Of a DNA stretch of 6,553 nucleotides, positions 4,981 through 6,553 are shown one piece after another. The stretch comes from CAZZIZ01 sp964654535. Lineage in GTDB: Bacteria; Bacteroidota; Bacteroidia; Chitinophagales; UBA2359. Within the stretch, counting starts at the first letter, position 1; every line of letters begins with the position of its first letter. The notes under the pieces were generated by a model. That model saw only the letters and a program-made list of their open reading frames with translations. It did not search any database and was not told the origin of the DNA. The position numbers and the translations under genes were made by a program. Location of the stretch: positions 1 through 6,553 of the forward strand of contig CAZZIZ010000189.1 of NCBI GenBank assembly GCA_964654535.1, read 5' to 3'.

Positions 4981-6553
4981 GCTAAAAGAGCTTTGTTTTT
5001 CAATTGTCATTTTAACAATCTCTGTAGAGTTTGTTAACACCCAAGTATTTAATCAAGCATACGACTTAGGAGATTTATACTTTGGAATATCTACTGTTGA
5101 AAATGGAAACGATGGCTACGTCATTTTAAGTATGCCTGGAAGTTCAACAATAGGACAGCTTACCCCACATGTAATGCTAAGTTTTACAGATAGGAACGGT
5201 TGCATTCTTGATACCAAAACCTTTGAGTTTAGTGAATCTGGTATCGGAGCAGTAGAGCCGCGGAACATAAAAAGAACCTCAGATGGCGGCTTTGTCATTT
5301 GCGGGAGCCTTATTGTCATTGTCGCTGAATCATTTCAACGTGACGGTTTTTTGCTCAAGGTTGATGCCGCAGGAGAGTATATTTGGCATTCTGTTGTGGG
5401 TGGTGATAAATCAGATAAGCTAAGAAGTGTAGTTGAGACAAAAAACGGTGATTTCATATCAGTTGGATACTCACGAAGTAATTCTCCGTCCAGTACTCAG
5501 GATGCCTATTTAGTTCGTTTTTCTTCTGAGGGACAGGTTTTGTTGGAAACCGTAATTGATTATGGGGTTGATATTCCAAACACTTTAGTGGACTTGGTTG
5601 TAGAAAGTGATACTACATACGTAGTACACGGAATTAACGACTGTTGTTCACAAGGGTTATCTTCTCACAATCAATTATCGAGAATCAACGAGGACCTTGA
5701 AGTAATTCAAAACGGTCCATACTTAGAAACACCAACAGGATTTCTAAGTCTAGGGACTGGCTCTATTTCCAATACGATGGACGGTGGGTTTATAACTGCT
5801 TCAATGCTTCTTTATAATTCCATTAAATACCAAGCTGTTTTAACGAAACTAGATGCGAATTTCAACGTACAATGGCAGGACGAATTGGAAGTCGGACCCG
5901 AATTTGGGTGGGATTCTGCCAGTTCCGCTATAGAGTTGTCTGATGGAACATATTTAATTGCTGGAGAATTTGATACTAATAATACTAATGGTTACAATAG
6001 TAGCATGGCCTTTGCAGCTCGGTACAGTACAAATGGTGAACAACTTTGGCAATTCGAATATGCACACAATGATACAATTCAGGCAGGTGAAGTCAATTTC
6101 GCAACTGCTACTAATGACGGAGGAGCTCTTTTGACAGGCTTCGTCAGAAGTGACCCACTCCCTAATAGCAATTTGGGATACGTCTCACCGTGGGTACTAA
6201 AAATTGACTCTAATGGCAATTCATTTGTGCCATTAGAACTACAATCTGATTTTACGGAACAAGAACTGTTGATTAACGAGACATTGGATTTGAGCACCTT
6301 GAACTTTGCTGTATTAAATGGTAGAGCCTGCTACACTTACCAATGGTCGTGTGATAATTGTTTGGAGGAAGAAGCCACGATGGTTTCGGAAGAAATGCAG
6401 TTTGCAGCGTCGACGCCAGGAGTCTACACCATTATTCTAACAGTTTCGGATCAAGATGGATCTAGTGTAAGCGATTTCTTCGATGTGACTGTTTCGCTCG
6501 GCTCAGGAATTGAAGAAATCAACGATGACTTTTCAATCTATCCTAATCCTGCT
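4961..6553 (+). CDS. Secreted T9SS cargo protein with seven propeller-like repeats and a PKD-like domain (3' end outside window)
   Basis: The frame is open for 531 codons from ATG 4961 to the window edge and has no stop, so the gene is partial at its 3' end. An N-terminal signal peptide covers about residues 1-28 (basic KSRLKE, then LCFSIVILTISVEFV). Seven related modules follow, marked by DG-type turns at about residues 51, 108, 162, 217, 274, 328 and 386. Typical examples are SDGGFVICG, MDGGFITAS and NDGGALLTGF, followed by a 'D-x-hydrophobic-K-x-D-x-x-G-x-x-x-W' pattern (DGFLLKVDAAGEYIW, QLWQFEY). Regular spacing of 54-58 residues suggests a seven-bladed beta-propeller. Residues about 435-512 look like a PKD/immunoglobulin-like domain (CYTYQWSCDNC, GVYTIILTVSDQDG). 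The final residues GIEEINDDFSIYPNPA begin a type A T9SS sorting domain. It is therefore probably a cell-surface or secreted protein; its ligand is unknown. GGAGA 8 nt upstream supports the start. Confidence 0.85.
   Translation, partial: MYSIKSRLKELCFSIVILTISVEFVNTQVFNQAYDLGDLYFGISTVENGNDGYVILSMPGSSTIGQLTPHVMLSFTDRNGCILDTKTFEFSESGIGAVEPRNIKRTSDGGFVICGSLIVIVAESFQRDGFLLKVDAAGEYIWHSVVGGDKSDKLRSVVETKNGDFISVGYSRSNSPSSTQDAYLVRFSSEGQVLLETVIDYGVDIPNTLVDLVVESDTTYVVHGINDCCSQGLSSHNQLSRINEDLEVIQNGPYLETPTGFLSLGTGSISNTMDGGFITASMLLYNSIKYQAVLTKLDANFNVQWQDELEVGPEFGWDSASSAIELSDGTYLIAGEFDTNNTNGYNSSMAFAARYSTNGEQLWQFEYAHNDTIQAGEVNFATATNDGGALLTGFVRSDPLPNSNLGYVSPWVLKIDSNGNSFVPLELQSDFTEQELLINETLDLSTLNFAVLNGRACYTYQWSCDNCLEEEATMVSEEMQFAASTPGVYTIILTVSDQDGSSVSDFFDVTVSLGSGIEEINDDFSIYPNPA

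Noticed and set aside
5116..6297. Minus-strand open frames of 67 and 72 aa
   Set aside because: Both lie inside the long + strand propeller-repeat gene, which has a signal peptide, regular repeats and a sorting domain. They are shadows.

Overview
The window looks like chromosomal DNA from a member of the Bacteroidota, probably a Flavobacteriia- or Saprospiria-like environmental lineage. The evidence is the gene families: a large outer-membrane beta-barrel protein with an N-terminal carboxypeptidase-regulatory-like domain, a GLPGLI-family protein, two proteins with type IX secretion (T9SS) C-terminal sorting signals, and a Bacteroidota-style REP-associated tyrosine transposase (RAYT). The DNA is moderately AT-rich. 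No finer taxonomic call is supported.

Layout, left to right. (1) Bases 1-87 hold a short non-coding repeat with two hairpins. It appears to be a transposase-less relative of the RAYT element found later. (2) Bases 195-3751 are a tight two-gene unit on the + strand: a 933-aa outer-membrane beta-barrel protein, then, 2 nt after its stop, a 250-aa GLPGLI-family secreted protein. A weak hairpin follows. (3) Bases 3796-4599 are a RAYT element. A minus-strand HUH/Y1 transposase gene is bracketed by two hairpin doublets in inverted orientation. The catalytic motifs look intact, but the expected ATG reads ATC. (4) Bases 4600-4980 are the 3' remnant of a T9SS cargo gene whose 5' part is missing, with the break exactly at the right end of the RAYT element. 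(5) Bases 4961-6553 are a long + strand gene, open to the window edge, for a secreted protein. It has a signal peptide, seven regular repeats of about 56 residues (probably a seven-bladed propeller), a PKD-like domain and the first residues of a T9SS sorting domain.

The outer-membrane/GLPGLI pair is probably one envelope module of unknown substrate. The two T9SS cargo genes overlap by 20 nt and were probably co-transcribed before the upstream one was truncated. The most interesting part is the repeat family. The six hairpin cores form three doublets, each with exactly 30 bp between cores. One doublet pair is inverted around the RAYT gene. The solo copy at the left edge joins sequence from both ends of the RAYT element. 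It lies in direct orientation to the right-hand doublet, so about 4.5 kb including the envelope operon is bracketed by near-identical 69-bp repeats.
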